From GMQP-bins7 sp963776565 (lineage in GTDB: Bacteria; Actinomycetota; Thermoleophilia; Gaiellales; Gaiellaceae): DNA of 64,000 nucleotides. The stretch lies in contig CAVZNF010000015.1 of NCBI GenBank assembly GCA_963776565.1, positions 496,001-560,000 of the forward strand. The letters are read 5' to 3'. Both the position numbers and the translations under genes were made by a program. Numbering within the stretch: position 1 is the stretch's first letter; each line of letters begins with the position of its first letter. The notes below the pieces were generated by a model, which saw only the letters and a list, made by a program, of their open reading frames with translations, was not told the origin of the DNA and ran no database searches. Shown here in pieces: positions 1 through 8,730 of the stretch.

Positions 1-215
1 TCGTACTCGTGCCGCGAGAGACGCCGCTCTCGTCTATCCACTTGCGCGGGCTCGCGACCCTGAACGATGCGGGCGCCGTGATCCTCTTCGCCGCGCCGGG
101 CTTCTACCACGGCGCTGACACGATCGACGATCTCGTCGACTTCGTCGTCGCTCGCTGCCTCGATCAGATCGGGATCGACAACGCGCTCGTCGAGCGCTGG
201 GGCCAGCCCGTATGA
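1..215 (+). CDS. ubiX: Flavin prenyltransferase UbiX, C-terminal end (partial)
   Basis: The reading frame is open from the left edge, so only the last ~70 residues are visible and the start lies outside the window. The sequence VPRETPLSSIHL followed by GAVILFAAPGFYH and DLVDFVVARCLDQIGI is the characteristic C-terminal half of UbiX/Pad1 flavoproteins. These make prenylated FMN for UbiD-type decarboxylases. In futalosine-pathway genomes a UbiX/UbiD pair is thought to act on the late naphthoate intermediate, which fits the menG and mqn genes that follow. The stop codon overlaps the start of menG in an ATGA arrangement. UbiD itself is not in the window. Confidence 0.85.
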   Translation, partial: VLVPRETPLSSIHLRGLATLNDAGAVILFAAPGFYHGADTIDDLVDFVVARCLDQIGIDNALVERWGQPV

Positions 216-907
216 CCTACGAGACCGGACGGCTCGAGCCCGAGACGGTGCGCGGGATGTTCGATCGCATCGCTCCCGTGTACGACGTCATGAACCGCGT
301 GATGACGGCCGGCCTCGATCAGCGATGGCGCAAGCTCGCGGTGAACGCGGTGGTATGGCCGGGAGACCGCGTGCTCGACGCGTGCTGCGGCACCGGCGAT
401 CTCGCCGTCGAGGCCGAACGGCGCGGCGGTCGCGTCGTCGCGCTCGACTTCTCGCCGAAGATGCTCGAGCGCGCCCGCAAGAAGTCGGGCGCGATCGAAT
501 GGGTGCAGGGTGACGCGCTCGCGCTTCCGTTTGCGGACGGCGACTTCGACGCCGCGACGGTCGGCTTCGGCGTGCGGAACCTCGCGGATCTCGAAGGCGG
601 CTTGAAGGAGCTCGCGCGCGTGCTGCGGCCCGGCGGCAAGCTCGCGGTTCTCGAGATCACGCGGCCGCAAGGCATCCTCCGGCCGTTCTTCCGGCTCTGG
701 TTCGACGTGCTCGTGCCGTTTGCGGGCCGCGTGCTCCCGGGCGGTGAGGCCTACACGTACCTGCCGGCGAGCGTTCGTCGATTCCCAGGCCCGAAGGATC
801 TCTCCGCGCTCTTCGAGCGCGCCGGCTTCGAGGGCGTCCACTATCGCCTCCTCGGCGGTGGGATCGTGGCGCTGCACGTCGGCAGCAAGCCGGGGGCCCG
901 CTCATGA
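212..907 (+). CDS. menG: Demethylmenaquinone methyltransferase (MenG/UbiE family)
   Basis: This 231-residue class I SAM methyltransferase should carry out the last step of menaquinone synthesis, C-methylation of demethylmenaquinone. The N-terminus has the family signature FDRIAPVYDVMNRVMTAG. It is followed by the SAM-binding loop LDACCGTGDLA near residue 52 and the GFGVRNLADLEGGL and RVLRPGGKLAVLEIT motifs typical of UbiE/MenG. Length and motif order are complete with no break. It overlaps ubiX upstream and the polyprenyl synthase downstream (ATGA), so translation is probably coupled. Because the pathway genes here are mqn genes, menaquinone rather than ubiquinone is the likely substrate. Confidence 0.92.
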   Translation: MTYETGRLEPETVRGMFDRIAPVYDVMNRVMTAGLDQRWRKLAVNAVVWPGDRVLDACCGTGDLAVEAERRGGRVVALDFSPKMLERARKKSGAIEWVQGDALALPFADGDFDAATVGFGVRNLADLEGGLKELARVLRPGGKLAVLEITRPQGILRPFFRLWFDVLVPFAGRVLPGGEAYTYLPASVRRFPGPKDLSALFERAGFEGVHYRLLGGGIVALHVGSKPGARS

Positions 908-1806
908 CCGCGCTCGAGGTCGTGCGCGCGGCGCCCGGGCTCGACGACTACCTGGCCGAGGTCGAGGCGGAGCTCGGACGCGTCGTCGAGCGCTACCCAG
1001 GGCTGGTCGCCGAGGTCGGGGCGAGCGCTCTCGCGGCGGGTGGCAAGCGTCTGAGGCCGGCGCTCGCGTTCCTCTCCTCGTCACCTCACGACCCGCCGCC
1101 GCTCGCCGCCGGAGTCGCGGTCGAGCTCGTGCACATGGCGACGCTGGTCCACGATGACCTGATCGACGGAGCGGTTATCCGTCGCGGTCATGCAGCGGCG
1201 TGGAGCGAGCACGGTGAGGAGGCGGCGAAGGCAGCGGGCGACTACCTCTTCGCGCGAGCGTTTTCCGTGCTCGCTGCGACGGGCGATCCGGGCGCCGTCG
1301 CGGTGCTTGCAGACGCAGCGCTCGCGCTCGCTCGCGGTGAGGCGATGCAGCGCCGACAGCGTCACGACCCGGACACGACGATCGAGGACTATCTCGAGCG
1401 CTGCGCACTCAAGACGGGAAAGCTCTTCGAGGCGGCGTGTGTGCTCGGCGGCGGAAGCGGCGAGTACGGGAGGCTGCTCGGGATCGCGTTCCAGATCGCC
1501 GACGACGTCCTCGATTGCAGCGGCGAGACGATCGAGACCGGAAAGGTGCCGGGCACCGACCTCCGAGACGGCACGCCGACGCTGCCGCTCCTGCTGGCCG
1601 CGCAGGAGGACGTGCTTGTTCGCGAGGCGCTCGCGGGCGGACCGAACGAGGGAGCGCTCGTCCGCGTCGCAGCGAGCGGTGCGCTCGACCGGTCTCGCGA
1701 GCTGGCCCTCCACTACGCTTCGGAGGCCAGGTCTTGCCTCGACGGCGCGCCTCGTCGGGACGAGCTCGAAGCGCTGACGTTGGCCGTCGTGGAGAGGAGG
1801 AGCTGA
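904..1806 (+). CDS. Polyprenyl diphosphate synthase (trans-isoprenyl chain elongation)
   Basis: This 300-residue protein of the trans-polyprenyl synthetase family makes the isoprenoid side chain that is attached to the quinone ring. The first aspartate-rich motif is HDDLIDGAVIRRGH near residue 80 and the second is FQIADDVLDCSG near residue 200; both DDxxD elements are intact. GGKRLRPAL near residue 40 is the usual substrate-binding segment. Chain length (hepta-, octa- or nonaprenyl) cannot be read from the sequence with confidence. Its stop codon overlaps the probable non-ATG start of mqnE, and the purine-rich GGAGAGGAGG near its end is the likely ribosome-binding site for mqnE. Confidence 0.9.
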   Translation: MTALEVVRAAPGLDDYLAEVEAELGRVVERYPGLVAEVGASALAAGGKRLRPALAFLSSSPHDPPPLAAGVAVELVHMATLVHDDLIDGAVIRRGHAAAWSEHGEEAAKAAGDYLFARAFSVLAATGDPGAVAVLADAALALARGEAMQRRQRHDPDTTIEDYLERCALKTGKLFEAACVLGGGSGEYGRLLGIAFQIADDVLDCSGETIETGKVPGTDLRDGTPTLPLLLAAQEDVLVREALAGGPNEGALVRVAASGALDRSRELALHYASEARSCLDGAPRRDELEALTLAVVERRS

Positions 1807-2909
1807 TCGCCGTTCTCGAGCTACGGACGCTGGAGCCGATCCGGGAGAAGATCGAGGCCGGAGAGCGCCTCGACTTCGACGACGGCGTCGCGATCCTCGA
1901 GTCCGATGACCTGCTCGAGCTCGGTGCGCTCGCCGACCTCGCGCGCCGGCAGCGCGGCGGCACCGACGAGGTCTTCTTCGTCCAGAACCTGTATCTGAAC
2001 CAGACGAACGTCTGCCGCGTGAAGTGCAAGTTCTGCGCGTTCGCAGCGACGCGGAAGCAGGAGCACGCCTACACGTTCACGAGCGAGGAGCTCGTCGAGG
2101 ACGTGCTCGGCCAGCGTGAGATCACCGGGTTCACGGAGATCCACATGGTCAACGGCGAGAACCCGCACGTCGACTTCGCGTTCTACCGCGACACGATCGC
2201 GTCGCTGCACGACGCACTGCCCGACGTGCACCTCAAGTGCTACACGGCGTCCGAGATCCACCACATGACGACGCTCTCGGGCCTCACGCACGAGGACGTG
2301 CTGCGCGAGCTCCAGGCAGCCGGGCTCGGCTCGCTTCCGGGTGGTGGCGCCGAGGTCTTCGCGGATCGCGTGCGGCGCCTCGTCGCACCGGGCAAGGAGT
2401 CGCCGGAGATCTGGTTCCACGTGCACGACACCGCGCACCGCCTGGGGATCCCGACGCACTGCACGATGCTCTACGGACACGTCGAGACATACGAGGAGCG
2501 CGTCGACCACATCCTTCGCCTGCGCGACCAGCAGGACCTCTCGGGCGGCTTTCTCGCCTTCATCCCGCTCGCGTTCCATCCGGAGAACACCGTGTTCGAG
2601 CGCCGCGGTTGGCGGCACACGACCGGCTCGGACGACCTCAAGATGCTGGCGTTCTCGCGGCTGATGCTCGACAACGTCCCGAACATCAAGGCCTACTGGA
2701 TCATGATGGGCATGCCGCTCGCGGCCGTCGCGCTTCACTTCGGCGCGAACGACGTGCAGGGGACGGTCGTGCGCGAGCAGATCTTTCACGCAGCGGGCGC
2801 ACGTACCGAGACCGAGCAGAAGATCGACGAGCTCGTCCGCTTCGTGAGCGATGCCGGCCGCGTGCCCGTGCAGCGCGACACGCTGTACAACGAGCTGCGG
2901 CGGTGGTGA
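1803..2909 (+). CDS. mqnE: Aminofutalosine synthase MqnE (radical SAM)
   Basis: This radical SAM enzyme joins the enolpyruvyl-benzoate made by MqnA to SAM-derived adenosine to form aminofutalosine. The cluster-binding motif CRVKCKFCAF (CxxxCxxC) lies near residue 71. VNGENPHVDF, SLPGGGAEVF, MLYGHVETYEER and the C-terminal PVQRDTLYNEL are typical of the MqnE/MqnC family. The start is uncertain. No ATG, GTG or TTG lies in frame near the expected N-terminus. CTG at 1803 overlaps the previous stop (CTGA) and follows a strong purine-rich ribosome-binding site, so it is my choice; ATC at 1806 is an alternative. Function is secure even though the start is not. Confidence 0.88.
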   Translation: MIAVLELRTLEPIREKIEAGERLDFDDGVAILESDDLLELGALADLARRQRGGTDEVFFVQNLYLNQTNVCRVKCKFCAFAATRKQEHAYTFTSEELVEDVLGQREITGFTEIHMVNGENPHVDFAFYRDTIASLHDALPDVHLKCYTASEIHHMTTLSGLTHEDVLRELQAAGLGSLPGGGAEVFADRVRRLVAPGKESPEIWFHVHDTAHRLGIPTHCTMLYGHVETYEERVDHILRLRDQQDLSGGFLAFIPLAFHPENTVFERRGWRHTTGSDDLKMLAFSRLMLDNVPNIKAYWIMMGMPLAAVALHFGANDVQGTVVREQIFHAAGARTETEQKIDELVRFVSDAGRVPVQRDTLYNELRRW

Positions 2910-3176
2910 GTGAGTCGCGAGGGCGCCGGTGACAAGAAGTCCAAGCAGCCGCCCGCGGCAGGCACACCCATCTGGGTTTGGGTCATCTACGGCTTCGGGA
3001 TCCTCGCCGCGACCGTCTTCGTCTTCTCGGCGCTGTTCACCTTCGGTGCGCTCTATCTGTCCGATACAGGAGGCGGCTTCTCCTGGCGCGCATCGATTCC
3101 CGCAATCACACTCTGGGGCGCTCTCATCCTGGCCGCGGTGATCACCTGGGTCGTGCGCCGGAGGCAGCGGCGGTGA
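2910..3176 (+). CDS. Small two-helix membrane protein in the menaquinone operon
   Basis: I do not recognise this 88-residue protein. The first ~20 residues are charged and proline-rich (DKKSKQPP), followed by a hydrophobic helix at about residues 22-45 (WVWVIYGFGILAATVFVFSA). A second helix lies at about 58-80, ending in a strongly basic tail RRRQRR. This predicts a two-pass membrane protein with a cytoplasmic C-terminus by the positive-inside rule. GTG at 2910 directly follows the mqnE stop, and the gene overlaps the mqnA start as GTGA, so it is embedded in the mqn operon. No function can be assigned. Confidence 0.7.
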   Translation: MSREGAGDKKSKQPPAAGTPIWVWVIYGFGILAATVFVFSALFTFGALYLSDTGGGFSWRASIPAITLWGALILAAVITWVVRRRQRR

Positions 3177-3932
3177 GGCTCGGACGCATCTCGTACGTCA
3201 ACATGGCGCCCGTCTTCTACGGGCTCGAGGCCGACGTGGAGGAGGTGTCGGGAGTTCCGACGGAGCTCAGCCGCATGCTGCTCGACGGCGAGATCGACAT
3301 CGCACCGATTCCGTCGATCGAGTACGCGCGGAACGCCGATCGCCTGCGGATCCTGCCGCGCGTGTGCGTCTCCTCGGAAGGCGCGATCGACTCGATCCAG
3401 CTCGTGACGCGGATGCCGTTCGGCCAGGTTCGCTCGGTTGCCGTCACACCTGAGAGCGCAACCTCGGTCGTGCTCACGCGCATCCTCTTGCCGAAAGCAG
3501 AGATCGTGCCGCTCGGGATGGACGCGGACGCCAAGCTGCTCATCGGCGACGCGGCGCTCCGTAGTGCGTTCGAGGACCCGACGCCGCACTTCGATCTCGG
3601 CAAGCTCTGGCTCGAGCGGACGGGGCTACCCGATGGTGTTCGCCGTCTGGGCTGCTCCCGAGCCCGTCGTGGAGGGGCTGATCGAGCTCGAGCACGCGTT
3701 GGTTGCCTCCGTACGGCTGGCGCGCTCCGAGCCCGAGCGGCTCGCGCAGCAGGCCAGCGAAGCGTACGGCTATCCGCCGGGCTTTCTCGCCCGCTACTTC
3801 GAGAAGCTCCGCTACAGCTTCGGCCCGCGCGATCGCGCCGGCCTCTACACCTTCCTCGAGATGGCACGCGACGCCGGGGAGCTCGCTCACGTTCCCGAGC
3901 TGCGCTTCGTGCGCGAGGAGGTTGCCGCGTGA
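3173..3932 (+). CDS. mqnA: Chorismate dehydratase MqnA (one frame break)
   Basis: This enzyme dehydrates chorismate to 3-enolpyruvyl-benzoate, the entry step of the futalosine route to menaquinone. RLGRISYVNMAPVFYGLE at the N-terminus, then EIDIAPIPSIEYA and a type 2 periplasmic-binding fold layout, are typical of the MqnA/MqnD family. The reading frame breaks near 3630: it reads LWLERTGLP up to that point and resumes one base later as MVFAVWAAPEPV, giving a continuous family match of about 252 residues if one base is removed. The GTG start at 3173 overlaps the preceding stop and the end overlaps mqnC. A single-base sequence error is the likeliest explanation. Confidence 0.85.
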
Positions 3933-5039
3933 CGGTCACCGCCGAGCCCGATCCCCTCCGTCGACGAGGTGCTCGAGAAGGCGCTCGACGGTGAACGGGT
4001 GACGGACGAGGAAGCGATCGCGCTGCTGCGGTCGCGCGATCTCGTCGCTGTCGGTCGCGTGGCCAACGAGATCCGCAGGCGCCTGACGGATCCGTCGAAG
4101 GTCACGTTCATCATCGACCGGAACCTCAACTACACGAACGTCTGCGTCACCGACTGCGACTTCTGCGCGTTCTACCGGCGACCGGGAGACGTGCGCGAGG
4201 GCTACCTCCTGCCGAAGCCGGTGATCTACAAGAAGATCGAGGAGACCCTCGCGATCGGCGGCACGGGCCTCCTCATGCAGGGAGGCCACCATCCCGACCT
4301 CGGGATCGACTACTACGAGGATCTGTTCCGCTCGATCAAGGCGCGCTACAAGATCCACCTCCACGCGCTCTCGCCGCCGGAGATCCAGCACATCGCGCGG
4401 CGCTCGAAGCTCACGATCCCCGACACGCTGACGCGGCTGCGCGATGCCGGTCTCGACTCCGTCCCCGGAGGCGGTGCCGAGATCCTCGTCGACCGAGTGC
4501 GTCGGATCATCGCGCCGAAGAAGACGAAGTCGGACGAGTGGCTCGACGTCATGCGTCAGGCGCACCGCCTCGGCATGTCGACGACGGCGACGATGATGTA
4601 CGGCCACGTCGAGACGCTCGAGGAGCGCGTCGAGCACATGAGGAGGATCCGCGACCTCCAGGACGAGACGCGCGGCTTCCGCGCCTTCATCTCGTGGACG
4701 TTCCAGCGCGACGGGAACCGGATGGACGACATGGTCTCGGACGAGGACATGCCGACGTCCTTCGACTATCTGCTCACGCAGGCCGTCTCGCGGATCTATC
4801 TCGACAACGTCCCGCACATCCAGTCGTCGTGGGTGACGCAGGGCATGAAGATCGGGCAGGTCGCGCTCGGCTTCGGCGCCGACGACATGGGCTCGGTGAT
4901 GATCGAGGAGAACGTCGTCTCGGCCGCGGGCACGACCCACCGAACGACAACGGACGAGCTCGTGCACCTGATCAGGGCGATGGGGAAGACCCCGGTGCAG
5001 CGCGACACGCTGTACCGCGAGGTCAAGGTCTTCGAGTAG
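3929..5039 (+). CDS. mqnC: Cyclic dehypoxanthine futalosine synthase MqnC (one frame break near the start)
   Basis: This radical SAM enzyme cyclises dehypoxanthine futalosine in menaquinone synthesis. The motif CVTDCDFCAF (CxxxCxxC) lies near residue 71. GGTGLLMQGGHHPDLGI, SVPGGGAEILVDRV and TMMYGHVETLEERVEH are diagnostic of MqnC. The gene most likely starts at GTG 3929, overlapping the mqnA stop. It reads MTVTAEP, then needs one base removed near 3949 to continue as IPSVDEVLEKALDGE. The alternative is a later start at 3969, which would lose about 14 residues. The corrected length is about 369 residues. MqnB and MqnD are not in the window. Confidence 0.88.
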
Positions 5040-5079
5040 CTCCCCGAGGCTCGCTGTTCGGATCGTGTAAGACCCTGCA

Positions 5080-5096
5080 AAGGCGCATTTCGCCTT
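5080..5096 (+). terminator. Hairpin after mqnC, possible terminator
   Basis: A 6-bp perfect inverted repeat, AAGGCG and CGCCTT, is separated by a 5-base loop. It lies about 40 bases after the mqnC stop and just before the next gene. No clear T-run follows, so it is only a candidate terminator for the menaquinone operon. Confidence 0.35.
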
Positions 5097-5115
5097 CGGC
5101 TACCCTCGTCCAGCC

Positions 5116-6892
5116 GTGCTCCGCCTCGCGCTTCTCGTCGCGCTCGCCGCGTTCCTCAGCCTGGGGTTCGCCGTGGCGTCGGCGGCTGCTCAGACCACGC
5201 CACTCTTCCCCGGCGCCACCTACGAGCGGAGCGTCGAGTTCACGCCGCACGGGCCGGTTGCGATCCACGTCGTCCGTGGCCCACGCCCCGTCGGGCTCTA
5301 TCGCCTGAGGCCTGTCCTCTCGAACGAGTCGATCGTCGGGCGGGAAACCGTCTCTGCGATGCAGAGGCGGCTGGCCACGCAGGCCACGTCGGTCGGCGTC
5401 AACGGTGACTTTTTCGCGGTCGCCGATGGGCGACCGAGCGGCATCCTCCTGAGAGACGGCGTGCTTGCGTCACCGCCGACGCCGTCTCGTTCCAGCGCAG
5501 GGATCACACTCGACGGACTCCTCGACGTGCGACGGGTGAGCTTTCGCGGGACGTGGCGCGGATCCGGTCAGCGCCGGGCGATCAACTTTCTGAACAAGGC
5601 CCCGGGGACGAACGGCGTCTCGCTCTTCACGTCCGACTGGGGTCCGTCTACCCCACGTGTCGCTGGAGCCTTCGCTGCCGTGCTCGGTTCTGTTCCCCCC
5701 GCCACCCCCAACACCGACCTTGCGGTTCCGGTGACGTCCACGACGCCGGGTAGCTTCGGTCCGGCTCGAGCCTGGCACGGCCGTTCTGGTCGCGCGTGGC
5801 ACTGCTGCCGCGAAGCTTCAGGCGGAGGCGCAGCCCGGCACCGTCGTGACGGTGCGGCTGATCCTCCAGCCGGATTGGTCGGTCGTGTCGGATGCGATCG
5901 GCGGAGGTCCGGTTCTCGTGCGCGACGGAGTGCCCGTCTACCGGTCGAACGAAGGGTTCACGACCTCGCAGCTCGCGCCGCGAGGGCCGCGAACGGCCGT
6001 CGGGCAGCGCGCGGACGGGGGGATCGTCCTCCTGACGACCGACGGTCGCCAGCCCGGCCTCTCGGTCGGGATGACGAACTTCGAGCTCGCGCAGGCGCTC
6101 GTCCGCTTCGGCGCCGTTCGTGGAATGGCGCTCGACAGCGGCGGCTCGTCGACGCTGGCGTTCGAGGGAGCGGTGCTGAACTCGCCGTCGGACGGAAAGG
6201 AACGGGCCGTCTCGACCGCGCTCATGCTGCAGTACTACGGCGTATATGCGCCGCCGCCGCTCGAGGCGGTCGTGTCGCCCAACGGTGACGGCGTCGCCGA
6301 GACGCAGAAGCTGTCGTACAAGCTCGTGCGTCCCTCCACCCTCACGGCGACGCTCACCGCGCCGGACGGCACGATCGCGTGGCAGGAGTCGGGCGGACGC
6401 GAGCCGGGCATCTACGACGTCCCATTTCCGCCGGTGCCGCCGCCTCCACCGGAAGGGCAGCCCGTTCCACCGCCGACCGAGCCCACTCCGCCGGCCGAGG
6501 GCCGCTGGACTTTCACCGTGTCCGCGACCGACGACCAGGGTCTCTCGTCCACGACGACCCGGCGATTCGCCGTCAACTCGACCCTAGCGGCGCTTCGCGT
6601 CGCACCTGCGCTGGTCGTCGTCCGGAAGGCAGGCGGGAAGGCCGAATTCCGCTGGTCGCAGGCGCGCGCGGCGCGCGTGAAGGTGTCCATCGAGACGCCC
6701 GAGGGAATCGTCGTGCGCACCGTGTCGAATGGATCGCTCCAGCCGGGCCAGCAGACCGCGGCCTGGGATGGCCTCGCCGGCAATCGCAAGCCGGTCGCCG
6801 GAGGACGCTACGTCGCGCGCGTCACGGCGACGAATGAGCTCGGTGTCGTCTCGTTGACGCAGCCGCTGACCGTTCGTCGGGCCAAGGGCTAG
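5116..6892 (+). CDS. Secreted phosphodiester glycosidase (NAGPA-like) with C-terminal FlgD/Ig-like domain (one frame break)
   Basis: The GTG start at 5116 gives an N-terminal signal peptide (LRLALLVALAAFLSLGFAVA, then ASAAAQ). The central region has VNGDFFAVADGRPSGILL, AIGGGPVLVRDG and GMALDSGGSSTLAF, all typical of the phosphodiester glycosidase domain family. The family includes the enzyme that uncovers mannose-6-phosphate; bacterial members probably act on cell-envelope glycans. After a proline-rich linker near residue 435 there is a C-terminal domain beginning SPNGDGVAE, like the FlgD/Ig-like modules of exported proteins. One extra base near 5765 breaks the frame; downstream it resumes as LEPGTAVLVARGT. 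The corrected length is about 591 residues. The substrate is unknown. Confidence 0.75.
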
Positions 6893-6917
6893 CCAGCACC
6901 GCCAGTACAGTCCGCCC

Positions 6918-7610
6918 GTGCTCGTCGCCTCTGTCATCAGCGGGATCTCCGATGCCGTGACGTCCGCAATAGGCGACTACGGCCTCTACGCGATCTTCCT
7001 CTTGATGCTGATCGACGCGGTGCTGCCGGCCGCCAGCGAGCTCGTCATGGTGTACGGCGGCGCGCTTGCAGCAGGCGCGTTCGTAAACCAGGACGTGACG
7101 CTTTTCGGACGCACGATCGACGAGGGGCTGCCCGCTTACGTCGCCGTCGCGCTCGCTGGAACGATCGGGTACACGATCGGTGCGATCGGCGGCTGGGCGA
7201 TCGGCCTCTATGGCGGACGTCCCTACCTCGAGCGGCACGGGCGCTGGCTGCACCTGAGCAAGGAGAAGCTCGATCGCGCCGAGCGCTGGTTCGAGCGCTG
7301 GGAGGACTGGGCCGTCTTCCTCGGGCGGCTGACGCCGCTCGTTCGCTCGTTCGTCTCCGTTCCGGCCGGTGTTTTCGAGGTGCCATTCGTCCGCTACACG
7401 CTCCTCACGCTTCTCGGGTCCGCCATCTGGTGCTTCTCCTTCGCAGGCGCCGGCTATCTCGCCGGGTCGAACTGGGAGGACGTCCACCACGCGTTCGGCT
7501 ACGTCGACTACGTCATCGCAGCAGCGATCGTCGTGGGGGTGGCGTGGCTCGGCTGGAGGTATGTGAAGAAGCGCCGTCGGCGGCTTGCCCAGGAGTCTTC
7601 CGCCGGCTGA
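6918..7610 (+). CDS. DedA/VTT-family membrane protein
   Basis: This 230-residue integral membrane protein has the DedA layout. It has an N-terminal hydrophobic segment, the family core GTIGYTIGAIGGWAIGLYGG with re-entrant character, and the conserved loop FLGRLTPLVRSFVSVPAGV. A final helix lies near residues 190-212 before a basic tail. DedA/SNARE-associated proteins are now linked to lipid scrambling (for example undecaprenyl phosphate or phospholipid translocation); which lipid applies here cannot be read. The GTG start at 6918 lies 25 bases after the previous gene. The downstream sugar aminotransferase follows after about 30 bases, so a link to envelope polysaccharide synthesis is plausible. 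Confidence 0.85.
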   Translation: MLVASVISGISDAVTSAIGDYGLYAIFLLMLIDAVLPAASELVMVYGGALAAGAFVNQDVTLFGRTIDEGLPAYVAVALAGTIGYTIGAIGGWAIGLYGGRPYLERHGRWLHLSKEKLDRAERWFERWEDWAVFLGRLTPLVRSFVSVPAGVFEVPFVRYTLLTLLGSAIWCFSFAGAGYLAGSNWEDVHHAFGYVDYVIAAAIVVGVAWLGWRYVKKRRRRLAQESSAG

Positions 7611-7641
7611 GGAACGTGAACCCGGAGCTACACTCGCCCGC

Positions 7642-8727
7642 GTGAACCAGCAGATCCCACTCATCGACGTGAAGGCGCAGTACGCGCCGCTGATCCCGGA
7701 GCTCGAAGAGCGGTTCTCGGCCGTGCTCGCTTCGGGCAGGTTCATCTTCGGGCCCGAGGTGGAGGCGTTCGAGCACGAGGCTGCCGCGTTCCTCGGCGTG
7801 CCACACGCCATCGGAGTCGCCAACGGCACCGACGCGCTCGTCATCGCGCTCGAGGCGCTCGGGATCGGTCGCGGCGACGAGGTCGTCTGCCCGTCGTTCA
7901 CGTTCTACGCGACGGCCGAGGCGATCGCTCGTGTCGGCGCGGCCCCGGTCTTCGCCGACATCGACCCCGTGACGCTGAACCTCGATCCGGAGGACGTTGC
8001 CGCGCGGATCACACCGCGCACCAAGGCGATCATGCCCGTGCACCTGTTCGGCCGCCCGGCGCAACTCGCCGATCTCGCCGCGCTCGGCCTGCCGCTCGTC
8101 GAGGACGCGGCGCAGGCGTTCGGCGCTGACGGTGTCGCGCAGACGGGGATCTGCTCCACGTTCAGCTTCTTCCCCACCAAGAACCTCTTCGCCTTGGGCG
8201 ACGGAGGTCTCGTGACGTGCCTCGATGACGAGGTGGCCGAGCGCGTTCGGATGCTGCGCTTCCACGGCTCGCGCGACAAGAAGACCTTCGAGCTCGTCGG
8301 GACGAATTCGCGCCTGGATGCCGTGCAGGCGGCAATGCTGCGCGTCTTTCTGCCGCGCCTCGCGGGCTGGAACACCGCACGGCGTGACGCCGCGGCGCGA
8401 TATGCGGAGCTTGGGCTCGGCGAGCTGGTCGAACTGCCCCTGGACGAGCCCGGTCACGTCTACCACCTGTACGTCGTCCGCTCGTCGCGCCGGGCCGAGA
8501 TCGCGCAGGCGCTCGGCGAGGCTGGGATCGCGTGCGCCTCGTACTACGTGACGCCCACCCATCTGCAACCCGCGATGAGCTACCTCGGAGTCCCGGAAGG
8601 CTCGCTGCCCGAGACCGAGCGCGCCGCGGCTGAGAATCTCGCTCTCCCGATGTGGGGAGGCATCGACTCGGAGCAGCAGGAGCGCGTGGTCGAGGCGGTT
8701 CGCTCGGTCGCCGGCGTTCCCGCGTAA
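7642..8727 (+). CDS. DegT/DnrJ/EryC1-family sugar aminotransferase
   Basis: This PLP enzyme transfers an amino group to a nucleotide-linked keto-sugar. IPLIDVKAQYAPLIPELE at the N-terminus, GVANGTDALVIALEALGI, then VEDAAQAFGA and FSFFPTKNLFALGDGG are the family hallmarks; the lysine in PTKN is the expected PLP-binding residue. GTG at 7642 is chosen because the sequence begins exactly where family members do; an upstream frame-open extension has no support. Three bases separate it from the following membrane-bound nucleotide-sugar dehydratase, which would supply its 4-keto substrate. About 361 residues, intact. Confidence 0.88.
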   Translation: MNQQIPLIDVKAQYAPLIPELEERFSAVLASGRFIFGPEVEAFEHEAAAFLGVPHAIGVANGTDALVIALEALGIGRGDEVVCPSFTFYATAEAIARVGAAPVFADIDPVTLNLDPEDVAARITPRTKAIMPVHLFGRPAQLADLAALGLPLVEDAAQAFGADGVAQTGICSTFSFFPTKNLFALGDGGLVTCLDDEVAERVRMLRFHGSRDKKTFELVGTNSRLDAVQAAMLRVFLPRLAGWNTARRDAAARYAELGLGELVELPLDEPGHVYHLYVVRSSRRAEIAQALGEAGIACASYYVTPTHLQPAMSYLGVPEGSLPETERAAAENLALPMWGGIDSEQQERVVEAVRSVAGVPA

Positions 8728-8730
8728 GTC

